A stretch of 64,000 nt of DNA from Evernia prunastri (Eukaryota > Ascomycota > Lecanoromycetes > Lecanorales > Parmeliaceae). Each line of letters opens with the position of its first letter. Position 1 is the first letter of the stretch. Positions 9,542-20,247 of this stretch are shown one piece after another. Location of the stretch: contig NKYR01000026.1 of the NCBI GenBank assembly GCA_003184365.1, positions 62,001 to 126,000 of the forward strand, in the 5' to 3' direction. Under the pieces are notes generated by a model, which had not been told where the DNA came from, made no database searches, and saw nothing but the letters and a program-made list of their open reading frames with translations. The translations under genes were made by a program, and so were the position numbers.

Positions 9542-11910
9542 TCATGCACCTCCTGCTTTCGCTCGAGCTCCTGCATCCTGCCCACCTTTCATGCCGGGCA
9601 TGGTCGCTGCCCCAAAGTTTGCAACTCCACTGACTCCCATGCCTTCCAACCATTTCAGTACAAGTACTCTATACTCTTTCCATCCCATTTTCACACCTCC
9701 TTCCCTCGCCAATTGTGCCAAACTTTTCATTGTGATTGGGCCAGCATGTCGCACAGCCACGCTCCCCGGCTGCTTGTCTTCGGCAGCATCCTCCGCCTCG
9801 CGGAAAGCGGCAATACTCAAGGCTGATAAATTTGGATTGTGGCTCAGCGAGAAGAGACTCGTAAGCGGTTGCGGCGGAGATAATCCGCTCGTGTAGGTCG
9901 AGAGAGCGGTCACCACGGGCGGTGGGACGAGGCACCCCAACGCATGCCCATCCGCTGCGTTGAACGCCCGAGAGCGGAAGAGCAGGTTGCACGTATCCAT
10001 CAGCGCTGCATTAAGCGATTCGATCTGCTCCTGGTTCCGCGCCGTACTGGCGTTGCTCTCGAAAGCCAATTTCCAGCTGGTGAGCAGCGCACAGAGACGG
10101 GACAGGCTCGAGAGGGATGGTGATGTGAAGAGGATCAGATATGTCGTCAATGGCGGTGGCGGTGGGAGTGGGATCGATAAGGGTGGTGCGACTAAGGGGG
10201 GGACGGTCGAAAGGTGCGTGAGGGTTTGGGAGATGGTGGATAAGGTTGGGGATGTGGTCAGGATGGTTTGCGTTAGCAGGGTTGTGTGTCTGGTTAGGTC
10301 GTGGAGGACGGTGGCTTGGGCGGGCGTTGGTGGGGATGGTGCGGAGAGGAGGTGAGTCGTCCAGTTCGTGAGGAGCGTGGTGTAGAAGGTTAGTAGGGTG
10401 GGGAGGGGGTTGTTGGTGATTGGGCCGCTGAGCAGAGCGGTTTCGAGGGGGTGGAGGAAGGCGGTTTCAAGGGCTATGGTTGATGAGCATACCCTTTGGT
10501 GTCAGGGGCAAGGGGCTTACTGGAGAACGTTTGGAGGGGAAGGTGGGATAAGAGGGCTAATATTACCTCTTGGTGTTGCGGAGGTAGCCATTTTGGGAGG
10601 TACTCTTCGAGGAAGGTCATTACGGGGTTGGGTAAGGTCTCGAATATCAGTGTTAGTCTCCTCACTTGAAGCAAACCGGAAATCTCAATGATTACCTTGC
10701 TGTATTGCGTGTATGCTAAAGCCTCGTTCAAAATGTCCGCAAGAGATTTTTTCGCATCTCGGCCACTTTTTAGACTATCGAGTTGCTGCATGAAGGCTGT
10801 GGAGAGGCACTCATTGACGTCCTCTGTATGAGTATCTTCAGAACCAAGCGTTAGGTATCTTTGCAGTATTGGGTCGTCCAGGTCTGAGGTTGCTAGCCCT
10901 GTGATCCTGATCTTCTCGATGTTGTTAACTAGATCTTCCGCGTTGTCGATTCGGTCGAGACTGTAGGAACCCTCTACGGAAGCTGACAACCGGAGTCGCT
11001 TGGCTCCTTGGCGAAAAGATGGAGGTGCTTTTGGTTGATGAAGGGGATCCGCGGACAGGGAATCTGCTTTCTTCAGGATCCTTTGGAGCTGATTGGTCCA
11101 TTCGGAATCGGGATATGGGATTTGTGACACTCGACCGGCTGTTTTCTTAGTATCTAATATACCTGGGGCATAGGTATCATAGATTTGCAAGAGTTTTGAA
11201 AGAGCAGGCTCTCGACCAACCTTCATGCTGAGATCTTGCAGCATCTGGACTCGGAATGGTCTGACATGTTTCCTCCTGGTGAGTTGGACAAGCAGAGCAC
11301 ATAAATCCGCACGTAGACTGGTCATGTCTAGCAAACCGAATAAAACACTGTAGAGGCTGAGCAACGGCGAGGGATCTTCCAAAACATGGTGAACCATGAT
11401 CACCCATTTCAATAGCAGCTGCTGGTTGGACACGGAGGCTTTTCGATCGCCATAGCCCAGGCCGTTTACAATCATACATATCAGATGAGAAGGAATCTTG
11501 CCAGCAGGATACAAAAGCTTGATTAGTGCTTTTTGAGTCGTTTGGTCGAGAGCATTGGCGGATGTCAGCACTCGAAGGAGTCGTTCTAGGGTTGCGGTTG
11601 TTAGGCCATGTTGTTGGGCATGGGACTGAATTATTTCTAGATGATCGTTCAATACGAGATACTTCTTCTTCGTTTCGGTTTCCGACGCTTCATATACTGT
11701 CAGAAATAAACTTTTGTAAGACGCAGAACAAGTAAACATGCCTAGTATCACTTGGTCGAGTGCTTCTTCGAAGATTCCGTCTACGACCATTAGCAAGGAT
11801 ACATTCGTTGAGAAGCAATAGAGGCTCTTGACCATTGACTGCTGGAAGCATTTCCAAAGCTCATCGAGGATGGAATCTACCACTTCAGGACTCGCACGAT
11901 GTGTATTCAA
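9542..11910 (-). CDS. Kinetochore protein CENP-I/Mis6
   Basis: The main ORF (11910-10521) continues over a 47-nt intron (10520-10474, GTAAGC...TAG) into the exon ending at 9542. A second in-frame intron of 57 nt at 10695-10639 (GTAATC, branch CTAAC, AG) is likely. The recognisable Mis6 part starts at DHLEIIQSHAQQHGL, followed by TQKALIKLLYPAGKIP, LLLKWVIMVHHVLED, LTRRKHVRPFRVQMLQ and EPALSKLLQIYDTYAPGI. CENP-I/Mis6 belongs to the constitutive centromere network and is needed to load CENP-A in fission yeast. The first roughly 110 residues fit the family poorly, and the true 5' exons may differ. The gene is convergent with actin. Confidence 0.82.
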
Positions 11911-12901
11911 TGTTTAAAATTAGTGTGAGGACTTAACGGGAGGACACAGATACCAGACCAGGCTTCCTTCCCCTCAACAACCCTTAATGTCAATAATGCC
12001 ATCAGACCGCTGACTCTTATTCATTCAATGGGTTCGACGTGATCGATTCTGCCGCACATCATAATGCCCTGGCGCTCCAAACTCGACCTGTGGCGCTAAC
12101 AGGCTCGATGATGAGAAGCTGAGTGCTTTGTTCTTCCCTTTACATATCGACAACGGGAAGCTGCCAACCAAAGACTAAGGGCTAGGAGTGTCGTGGCGCA
12201 GACTCTGATCAAAACGCAGAGAAGGCACCTGGCATCTGCAGCAGAAGGTATGGTCTACTCAGACTTCAATCGTGTATCTTGCTTGGAACGACGATACTAC
12301 CTGGTGGAGTTGGAGATGATGATGAAAAGAACCGAAGGCTGATTGATTAACACTCAAACTCTCATACTTGGTGACCTGCCCTTTTCCTGCTCAAGACGAG
12401 GTCTATGGTACTGTGTCGGTCTGGACTGAGAGCGACTGATAATCGGAAGTGCCAGGTAAAGAACGCGTACCATCCGCGTAGAAGCGGTCCAGTCGTCAAA
12501 ATCCCTAATGGAGATGATTGGTAACTCTCATGCAATTTGTTCTGCTCTGTTCAATGGAAAGCGAATTCCGTGAGGCAATATCTTGCATCCGTTTCGTTAT
12601 TGCGCTTAGGAGAGGTCGGATATATTCGTGGATGATGGTTTCGCAAGATAAAAGTCTCACGCTTGTGCTACTTACGGGGTTATCGGTAAGTGGCAATGGA
12701 AAGTATTGGTCGCAAACTCGGAGTCTTTACGGAGGGCTCACAGCCGAAGCGCGAGCAACACATTGGAGGTAATGATGAGCGCGGAGGCACGCGACTCTTA
12801 TAGGGAAGGGAAAAAGCTGTCAGCACAAGCTCTTCAATTGACATTCTGCTTGCTTGGAATGGCTACAATTGCTGGGAAAGCCATGATATCGGCCGGCCAC
12901 A
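11911..12901. other. Intergenic region upstream of CENP-I and the 12.9-kb secreted gene
   Basis: There are only overlapping ORFs of about 60-120 codons on both strands, without motifs. Promoters of both divergent genes are expected here. Confidence 0.45.
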
Positions 12902-13632
12902 ATGCTCGACATCTTGTGTTCGTGCTTCATTTTCTCCTTTTTTGTATTGCCGTGCATAGCGAACAATTCTTCTTTAGGTGCTCTGAGAGTCTTCAACTCA
13001 ACGAAGGACTTCAATACCACCTTTCCCGGCGCATCCATTATCAATACCAACCACGCTCTTGAGGACTTTGTGGACTGCTACCGCCAAGCAGCACCACGCG
13101 AGCGTCAACTCTCACCAACAAATTTCATCGACTGCTTCAACGCGGAGAACGGGTTGGCCACCTATGATAGCCACAGACCCATACACTTCCGTCGAAACAA
13201 TGACTCTGCCTTCATACTACCACAGAGCTTCGCATACAGAACATGCGTAATTCTTATCGATATGGCTAGTGACGACGCTGAGGATTTCTTCTATGTTAGA
13301 CAGATCAGGGATGTGGCGATTGATACTGCGAGGAAATGCTGCGCCCGTCCGCAGGCTTTAGGAGGCAAGGGGATTGTGGGGCCGAAGAAGTTGATGGAGG
13401 TCTTTGTGCTGGGGAGGATGTAAGTGTATACTCCAAATCAAGTTCTCCCTAAACCAACTCGCAGCCCTGAGCCGCAAGACAAGTCTCGAGAGTCATGTCA
13501 ACAGCTAGACGTCTTATAACCTAGGCGTCTTACCTCAAAAGAAGCCATGCTGACTCTGAAACATACAGATGGCCGTTTAGGAGTGGAGGTTTGGATACGG
13601 TTTCACTTGATGGGGACGATGCTATTGCTTGA
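12902..13632 (+). CDS. Secreted fungal protein of unknown function
   Basis: There are two exons, 12902-13419 and 13569-13632, joined over a 149-nt GTAAGT...CAG intron, giving 193 residues. The N terminus is a signal peptide (a run such as LCSCFIFSFFVLPCIA, then a cleavage region). The mature part has paired cysteines in VDCYRQ, IDCFNA, RTCVILIDM and RKCCARP, and a GGKGIVGPKKL block that gives way to a tryptophan-containing WPFRSG across the splice. The layout (two CF/CY motifs, a central CVI-DM strand, a late CC) resembles a group of unnamed secreted ascomycete proteins. No enzyme motif is visible. It is probably extracellular; its role is unknown. Confidence 0.7.
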
Positions 13633-13928
13633 AGGACTTGTGGGCTATCAGTCGACTCTTTTTGAGGTGCTGCCGCCATGGGAGCAGAGGTACCGAGCCC
13701 CACATAGCTATCCTGCTTCCGAGAACAAGCAATACCCTTAAGTTGAGCACTAATTTGCTATAAATTGAACAGCATCAACTTCCTAAACATTGCAGGTCGC
13801 AGGTTCTTTAATACTAAACATTAGACTCAAATAGCCACGAATAACCTTTCTAAGTCGCCTGTCGGTTTCCAGGAAATGACTACCCGATCGGCAAATTCAT
13901 GCACACATTTGTCCCCTTGCAAGAGTTT

Positions 13929-14825
13929 TTATTTGTTCCGGCTGATCCGGGCTTCGTTTGCGGAAATATGCATCTCCAGCTCTTTCTCAGTTATCAAAAC
14001 TGCTTTGCTCTTTTCTCGAGTCCCATAGTCTGATTGAAGGTCATCGACGATGTAACAGATTTGCGAAGAATTCTGAGAGAACTGTAGATGATGTGTAGCA
14101 GTGGAGGGATCGTGCTCAAAAATTCTATGCCACATACGCATCAGTTGTCAATGTTAGGGTATTTAGAAGATATCACATGGACGGTCGTTGCGAAGGGGTG
14201 CTAGCCCACAGTAGAACTGCCTTTATAGATCTTGGCGTTTGAATTGGCAGCGCACTGTTTGAGGTGCTGTCACGCGAAGAGATCGATTAGTAATGGGTAA
14301 ACACTGTAAGCTAATCGAGCAAAAATGATGCACAGAGTGGTGGAACACCCCAACGAAGATCTCAAGTACTCCCGAATTGTTACGAACACTCCCGTGACTC
14401 GATTGGCTAGGAACAATACCCACAAGAGAACGCCAAAACGAGGAGATGAGAGCTTCGTATGATTGCTCCTTTTCCTGGTAAATGATTGAAAGGCTATACA
14501 ATCTGTTTTATTTTTTAACGTCCACCTTGGATTATCGTCATGGGATAGCATATTAAGGGGAGAAACATGAGTTTCATTCTCGGTGGTGCTGGAAGTCTCA
14601 ATATCTGGAAAGTGTCTCAACTCGCGAAGGGAAATGTATCGAGCAAAGACAATATCCTTGTAGGAAGGAAACTCTGACTTCAAGGGTGGCAATGCTCAAA
14701 ATAAATTTGTTGTACATCCCGATATCTCGATTTGTCCGATGCTGGTCTTGGACTTGCAGACCGATCGCCTCACAAGTCCTGATATCCAAACATATTGGGC
14801 ACAAAATTCCGGGCTTGGGGCCCAT
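13929..14825 (-). CDS. Possible hypothetical gene, structure unresolved
   Basis: Open stretches at 14825-14600, 14692-14270 and 14141-13929 on the minus strand could be exons of one gene. The first reads GPKPGILCPICLDIRTCEA, with a CxxC pair. The second is soluble and polar (FPSYKDIVFARYISLRELRH), and the last ends NEARISRNK. I could not join them in phase and recognise no family. It could equally be a decayed gene or chance ORFs. Confidence 0.22.
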
Positions 14826-14937
14826 GCTCGTCTTCGCTCTTAGGCTGTGATGCCTTTTCCATCCTGCGTTACCTTTTTCTCCAAGATATCTGGGTTTCCA
14901 CTGTCGATCGCAGCTGGCAAGACCAATCTTGTTCGCC

Positions 14938-15654
14938 TCAGACCTTCTGGGAAATTATAGAGGAGGTTTTCGAAGACTTCCGCAAAATCCCTGACCCTAC
15001 CGGTGTACCACCGACCTGTGAAACGAAAGTGATCGCTTCAAATCTATGTTTTGCAACAAAGTATTCAGCAACATTCTTCAGGGCGATGTCTCGGACCTCG
15101 AAATTGTGCACGAGTTGCCCTGTCTGGAATGATGCTATTCGTACTAACGCTAGGAAAGTCGTCATGAAGACGTCTGGGCCTGACAACCTTGGCCCTTGAA
15201 GTTCCAAGAATACCGATAGATTTCCAACACTAGTGTATGCAGCGAGGTCGGCCTCATTCCTACCAATGGAGGTAAAGTTGGCCAGATCAAGCGACTTATA
15301 CGTCCTTTCCGCTCGTCGACCAATTCTCACGGAGTCCTGGCTCTCATTGCTCGCAGCAATGTCTGGCATAGGATCTGGGAAGATCTCTATGACACCAAGT
15401 AGGACAGGTGCGCCATCTCCAGACCAGTACAGATCCACAATAACGCATGCAAACACATTATTTGCGGTCATGTATTGGACTATCTCAGATAGTCTCCAGA
15501 TGGCAATTCGATATTGTAAAGCCGAGCTAGACCATGTAGCACGCGTTATCCGGATTTTGACGTCGGCCTGGCCCGAAAAACAAAATGTTTCCCCAGCATA
15601 TGCATGTTTGCTTTCGCGGTAGGATAACTTTACCATGGCCTTGAAGACATTCAT
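14938..15654 (-). CDS. Unnamed fungal protein, 5' exon uncertain
   Basis: This continuous 238-residue ORF has real protein character: NVFKAMVKLSYRESKHAYAG, then ITRATWSSSALQYRIAIWRL, then VFACVIVDLYWSGDGAPVLL. It has few cysteines and no membrane segment. I do not recognise a domain. A stop lies shortly upstream of the ORF, so the true start is probably in an earlier exon. About 200 bp upstream, ATG at 15853-15851 opens a frame with a strong secretion signal (LSLLLVWLLSLSTV, then QSNYHN) that could be that exon, which would make the protein secreted. I could not find a phase-correct splice joining the two. Confidence 0.5.
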   Translation of the reverse strand: MNVFKAMVKLSYRESKHAYAGETFCFSGQADVKIRITRATWSSSALQYRIAIWRLSEIVQYMTANNVFACVIVDLYWSGDGAPVLLGVIEIFPDPMPDIAASNESQDSVRIGRRAERTYKSLDLANFTSIGRNEADLAAYTSVGNLSVFLELQGPRLSGPDVFMTTFLALVRIASFQTGQLVHNFEVRDIALKNVAEYFVAKHRFEAITFVSQVGGTPVGSGILRKSSKTSSIISQKV

Positions 15655-16445
15655 ATATACCGACTTTCAAGCGACATTCCCCAACAAGCTTGGAGCAGTT
15701 GCGGGATCCAAGTCAGTTCCGATCACACTTAATTTGCTGCGTGAAATATTGGAAAGCTCGGTCTGATGTCGCTGAATACCTGACGGAATTATGGTAATTG
15801 GATTGAACCGTGCTCAAGCTCAACAGCCACACTAAGAGCAAAGACAGCATCATGCTCAAAAGCGACTCATGAAAGGAAATACGAACAGACCGAGTGCTGG
15901 ATGTGCCCAGATGACGCGTGACATATGCGACAGTCCGAATCAGGAGAATCGCAAGTCAAAACAACTCCATAGGCGACACGCCCGATTGACAAAATGACCA
16001 GCATCGTGGCTGTCTTATGGGTAGATTATTAGCAGACCTCTAATATGCCGCAAAGCCTGTGCAGAAATACAACTCAAGCGAAGAGGGAGTGTCGATTCAA
16101 GGCCCGAGATTGCCCCAGAGAAATTCTCTACTTCCTGCTCCTATACGGATCAGGAGCATATGGGCACGGCAACATGACACTAACAATCGAAAAAATTAAT
16201 GAAGCTGAGCCTGCTCGAGGCCTTTTTCAAAGTTGAGGGTTCAAACCCTGTTACTCTACTAGGCGCAACAAACGCGACTGGCGCGAACATGATGGCATTC
16301 TGACGTATTCAAAGTCCAAAAACATATCAACAGACAAATGTACAGCAGACTCATTACGATCAGCAGGTCCTCTGTAAAGCTTTTTGAGCCTGTTCTATCA
16401 GTCCGAGCAATCAACTGAACATTTCCCACCAGCTTAGCATTTGCA
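15655..16445. other. Intergenic region with a possible signal-peptide exon
   Basis: On the minus strand 15853-15716 holds a 46-codon frame that starts with a secretion signal and may be the first exon of the gene at 14938. The remainder has no convincing gene. A small AGGGTTCAAACCCT palindrome at 16236-16249 resembles a tRNA T-arm, but no tRNA surrounds it. Confidence 0.4.
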
Positions 16446-16927
16446 ATGCCTATTTACAAAGGGGGCTGCTATTGCGGCGAGATCAAGTATACCATTGATG
16501 TTTCATCGGACGATGCTCGCACCTCTCTTTGCCACTGCAAGAACTGCAAAGTATGTGGCCACTTGCACGAAGTATTTAGGATGCTTCAATGCTTACCCCT
16601 CGCCAGAAATTCTTCGGAACAGCGTTTGGATTGACAACAAAGGTTCCAGTTTCGTCCTTCTGCTATACTTCCGAGTCCAAAAAGCCTACCATTCACGAAG
16701 CAGATAACGGGAGTGGCACAACTCTGCACCGCGAGTTCTGCCCGACATGCGGAAGCGGGATTCTGGAAGTCGGTGCATCGGCGATGAAGGACTTTCGATA
16801 TATCATGACGGGGACGTTGGATCACCCGGGCGACTTGCCGCCGAAAGGGGAATTCTGGTGCAAGAGGCGCGAGAAGTGGATGCCAGAAGTGCCGGGTATA
16901 TTTCACAAGCAGGAGATAAAAGAATGA
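16446..16927 (+). CDS. GFA/CENP-V domain protein (glutathione-dependent formaldehyde-activating family)
   Basis: There are two exons, 16446-16550 and 16607-16927, with a 56-nt intron (GTATGT...CAG) and a product of 141 residues. Zinc ligands of the GFA fold are present: GCYCGEIKY at residues 7-15, CHCKNCK at 29-35 and FCPTCGSG in the second half. The family (Mss4-like fold) includes the bacterial S-hydroxymethylglutathione synthase, but most fungal members are uncharacterised. It is cytosolic by lack of a signal. The start is fixed by MPIYKGGCYCG, the usual beginning of the family. A formaldehyde role is not shown. Confidence 0.85.
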
Positions 16928-17095
16928 AGTAGCCCCTGCGGCAAGAGTGGAACCGGCATGGTCATTGAACAAAACTCCGATCAGTGATACTGAATGAACT
17001 TTGCCATTCTTGCCCACTGCCTTGGGTACCTCTCGATAACACGGCAGACGAGTGACTGGAAATGATTCAAGCAATGGAAACACTGGTGGCTGATT

Positions 17096-17965
17096 TCAAC
17101 GTAGCACGATTGCGAAATTATTCTTTGACTTTCCGGGCCTGGTTTCCTCTTTCTTGAATTCTTTTGATTTCCCGACCATGCCTGCCTCAAACTTCCAAAG
17201 ATAGTAGACTAGCTTCGAGCTCAATTTTCGCTTTGCTCTTTTATACCTCAAGCTTTCCATAATCGCCTCCAGCCTCTCCTCATCCAAGTACCTGGAATTT
17301 GTCACGCAGGGCGCAGGTAGCACCAGAAAAAGGCTCGGAAACAGCCCCTTTTGGTAGCCTGAGTAGGGTCTGAGAAAACTCGCAACCCGCCTCAGCATTT
17401 CTCCCCTATCTCCTGGATCGCCGACGAAATTGACTACCAAGCTTAAGCTCACAATATCAAAACCTTGACGACCTAAGTCTCTAGCTGGGCAAGCGGCTCT
17501 TTCCATAAAGTCCTGCTCTCGGATCACAGGATGTTGAGAATGTAAGTCGATCCTCTCCATTTCGAAGCGCCCACTTCGCGAGCAAGCATTATCCGGTCTC
17601 AGCGCGCCCACCTCAAGCATTCTCAACTGCCTCCCATTTCTTATTGATGTCTCGTTCACTTCATCATCTTCAGTCAGCCATTGCATCAAGACCTTGCTTG
17701 TATCACCGCCCCTCTGTGCCGACTGCCCCTGTATACTGGCTTCCTGGTACTTCAGCAAGCCGCCCGAAGCATCAATCTTCGCTTGAATGGCCTGAGCCTC
17801 GCTAGTAGCGCCTTTGGAAAGAGCGGCGGAGATCTGCTTGCGGAGGGTATGATGAGAGCGAACAAGGGAGCGTGTCTTTCGAGAGGAAAGAGAGGGCGCT
17901 GGCTTGACGTTGCGGGGACGGCTTGAGGAAAGGAGCTGTGGACGGCGCTGTTTCTTGGTTGCCAT
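17096..17965 (-). CDS. BMT2: 25S rRNA adenine-N1 methyltransferase Bmt2
   Basis: This single exon encodes 289 residues. The N-terminal 45 residues are basic with a probable nucleolar signal. The helical block LLKYQEASIQGQSAQRGGDT is the family hallmark. The SAM-binding region follows: LRMLEVGALRPDN, then MERIDLHSQHPVIREQDFM, then FDIVSLSLVVNFVGDPGDRGEML. Bmt2 makes m1A in helix 65 of the large-subunit rRNA in the nucleolus. Between DLGRQGF and the N-terminal part no intron is needed. The downstream gene on the other strand (GFA family) is convergent. Confidence 0.88.
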   Translation of the reverse strand: MATKKQRRPQLLSSSRPRNVKPAPSLSSRKTRSLVRSHHTLRKQISAALSKGATSEAQAIQAKIDASGGLLKYQEASIQGQSAQRGGDTSKVLMQWLTEDDEVNETSIRNGRQLRMLEVGALRPDNACSRSGRFEMERIDLHSQHPVIREQDFMERAACPARDLGRQGFDIVSLSLVVNFVGDPGDRGEMLRRVASFLRPYSGYQKGLFPSLFLVLPAPCVTNSRYLDEERLEAIMESLRYKRAKRKLSSKLVYYLWKFEAGMVGKSKEFKKEETRPGKSKNNFAIVLR

Positions 17966-18605
17966 AGCCTAGATATTGAAGTTGGTCTTAGCCAGCTGAG
18001 CTGACTTTCGTTTGTCGTTCATGCCATGTTGAAAGGGTAATGACTTGTGGCACGTCAACTAGGAGTGATGACAGAAATCTGGACAATCGCGAACAGCGCT
18101 AGTAGCCGCTGTAACATTAATAATTGATAGGCTAAAACTCCGGTCACCTAACCTACGGAGTACCTTAATTTTAGATATGCGACTTACATCGAGACAAGTT
18201 CCGCGTTCCACCCTCTCCTCATGGCTCGTCGATGTCAAGCCAAGATGGCGTCAGATCTCTACAAGTCAATGCCTCACTGTCTCAATGTGACGCTACTCTA
18301 CAGTCGCCTTACACAAAGTCACAATAATAAGTTCTAAAGGACATTTGGCTGTTTCTAAGGGCTAAGAAGCACGTAAATAGCGGTCCGCGATGTAGCTCAG
18401 GCTTGGGAAAGTCTGCTCCTCTACGTCCTGTTGGTAATGTCCGCTACACTGCCCAGAGTGCTGCGCCTCCCCCTCAGTATCCCTTCGTCAAGCTGTAAGC
18501 TGCAGCGAAAGACGCATATAAATTTGTACTATGCTACTCGTTTCTCGTTTCAGCACGAGATCAAATCCTGTTTCTCAAGAACAAGAAAGAACGCCTGACT
18601 AGCTA
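17966..18605. other. Divergent intergenic region, Bmt2 / PrsW-like gene
   Basis: No ORF or RNA gene is seen. The sequence around 18145-18170 (CCTAACCTACGGAGTACCTT) is AT/CG mixed and resembles a motif common in fungal intergenic DNA; I attach no function to it. Confidence 0.4.
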
Positions 18606-19592
18606 ATGATGTCTCATGCAACACAAAACACAACCCTTTCACTGTCAGCACGACTTCTGTGCTACCTAGGACCACCATCTGCCATTCTGCTTACGTTCAT
18701 TGCTTCTCCCCGAGCCGCCCTGCTCTCTCCTATCGCTTTCCTTCCAACAGCCTTGCTCTTCCGAAATTGGCGAGAAGCCAATCGCATCAATCCCTCATGC
18801 GGTGGCGAGCTGGAACCGATGATATGGACCTACGCTGCTACAGGTACTTTGGGCCTCATCGCCGTTATGCTTGTCCAGATGGTCATGTCTTCCGCCGTTA
18901 GCACCATCCTCTTTGGATCCGGCAAAATGAGCAAAGACTTTTGTAACAAATTTCAGCGCAGTACCGTTGACGGCCTAACAGCAGAAGAACTCTGGCGCCG
19001 TGCTGAGTTGGCGGGCTCTTGGCAGAATTGGATCTTCAACAGCGCATTGGCTTATGTCATTGCAGGCCTTGCTGAAGAAACACTCAAGTACTTGCCTATT
19101 GCCTACGCTCGTCGCCGCGGTACGCTCGAGCAGAGACAGAAGCGCAACAGAGCTTACATCGACTACGCTCTTGTTGGTGCACTGAGCTTCGGCGTGATCG
19201 AGACCATCGGCTTCATTTATGCCTCTTGCGAGCAGGGACACCAAAGTTGGCCCAAATTAATGCTTACGCTCTTCGAACGAATGTTTGTTGGCGCCTTTGG
19301 GCATCTTCTAGCTGCTTCTTTAACAGCGTTGCGGGCGATCCGAAGAGACTACTACGGGGACCGAATGAGCTGGTGGGCCGTCGTTGGACCCTCGGTAATT
19401 TTGCATGGGACTTTCGATTTCGTGGTGATGTCTGTCAGCGCGCTGGAAGGAAACGTGGGCTGGATCCATCCCACTGGTGTATGGAATACAACGGCGATGT
19501 TTGGACTGATCAGCGCCTTGATCGCAACAGCGGCATGGCAGGTCAGACGGCAATGGACGGCGCTTGATGATCGTGACCGACTGCGGAAATAG
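18606..19592 (+). CDS. PrsW-like intramembrane glutamic protease
   Basis: This single exon encodes 328 residues with about eight membrane segments. The four conserved PrsW/ABI-type motifs are all present in order: AEETLKYLP (E157, E158, K161), SFGVIETIGF (E199), FVGAFGHLLAAS (H233) and VILHGTFDFV (H267). These residues form the active site in Rce1/PrsW proteases, which cut within or next to membranes. Bacterial PrsW cleaves an anti-sigma factor; in fungi the substrate is unknown. The compartment cannot be told from sequence, although the short N terminus suggests the secretory pathway. It could also be a non-proteolytic relative. Confidence 0.78.
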   Translation: MMSHATQNTTLSLSARLLCYLGPPSAILLTFIASPRAALLSPIAFLPTALLFRNWREANRINPSCGGELEPMIWTYAATGTLGLIAVMLVQMVMSSAVSTILFGSGKMSKDFCNKFQRSTVDGLTAEELWRRAELAGSWQNWIFNSALAYVIAGLAEETLKYLPIAYARRRGTLEQRQKRNRAYIDYALVGALSFGVIETIGFIYASCEQGHQSWPKLMLTLFERMFVGAFGHLLAASLTALRAIRRDYYGDRMSWWAVVGPSVILHGTFDFVVMSVSALEGNVGWIHPTGVWNTTAMFGLISALIATAAWQVRRQWTALDDRDRLRK

Positions 19593-20247
19593 CATGGTCA
19601 CTCCTGCGCCCCTCACCACTAGGTCTCCCGGAGATGATAGCGTTCAAATTTGAGCTGGTGGAGAAATCGCAGCTTACCGAGTAGTTGCTATGCATTCACC
19701 GCTATCTCATAGCACATTTTACAAGTGCATACTGCCGTTCTTCTATGTATCAATCTTCTTGTGGCCTCGGATGTAAGTCTGACATGAGCTGTCCAACAGA
19801 CATGTCTGCCACGACAGTGGCGACGAATGGCTTTCAGAGCGACAAAAATAAAGATCATTCTGGGAGTAGCTCTGCAGGAGCAGATGAAAGTAATTCGCTC
19901 TAGTGGCTCAGAGAATTGACCGATTGTCGTATTTCCAAGCAGTGGACGGACAGACGGCTGCAACGCTCTTCAAAGGTCCTGCTCATACTCCTATTGAAAC
20001 TCTCAAGCGTGTTGCATGAAGCATGCCGGCTTAGAAAAAAAGCCAGAGAAGTCCGAGGGACCCTGGGCTTTTTGCAAGGATGTCGGACGAAGCGAGTTGG
20101 AATAAGGTCACTGTGTCACAAAATCCATGTTCTAGAGCTCAGATTCGCGGAAGTCCGCTCGAGCCGCTTCATCCCTTTTTCAAGTGAACCAAGAGAGCGC
20201 ATTAAAGTTATTATTCATATCCTATTCCTAGATTGCAGATCCACTCA
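19593..20247. other. Convergent intergenic region
   Basis: This lies between the PrsW-like gene and the glycosyltransferase. A 159-codon plus ORF (19916-20395) runs into the antisense of the glycosyltransferase and has no motif, so I see no gene. Confidence 0.45.

Noticed and set aside
16236..16249. AGGGTTCAAACCCT, resembling a tRNA T-arm
   Set aside because: No D-arm or anticodon arm lies at the right distance on either strand.
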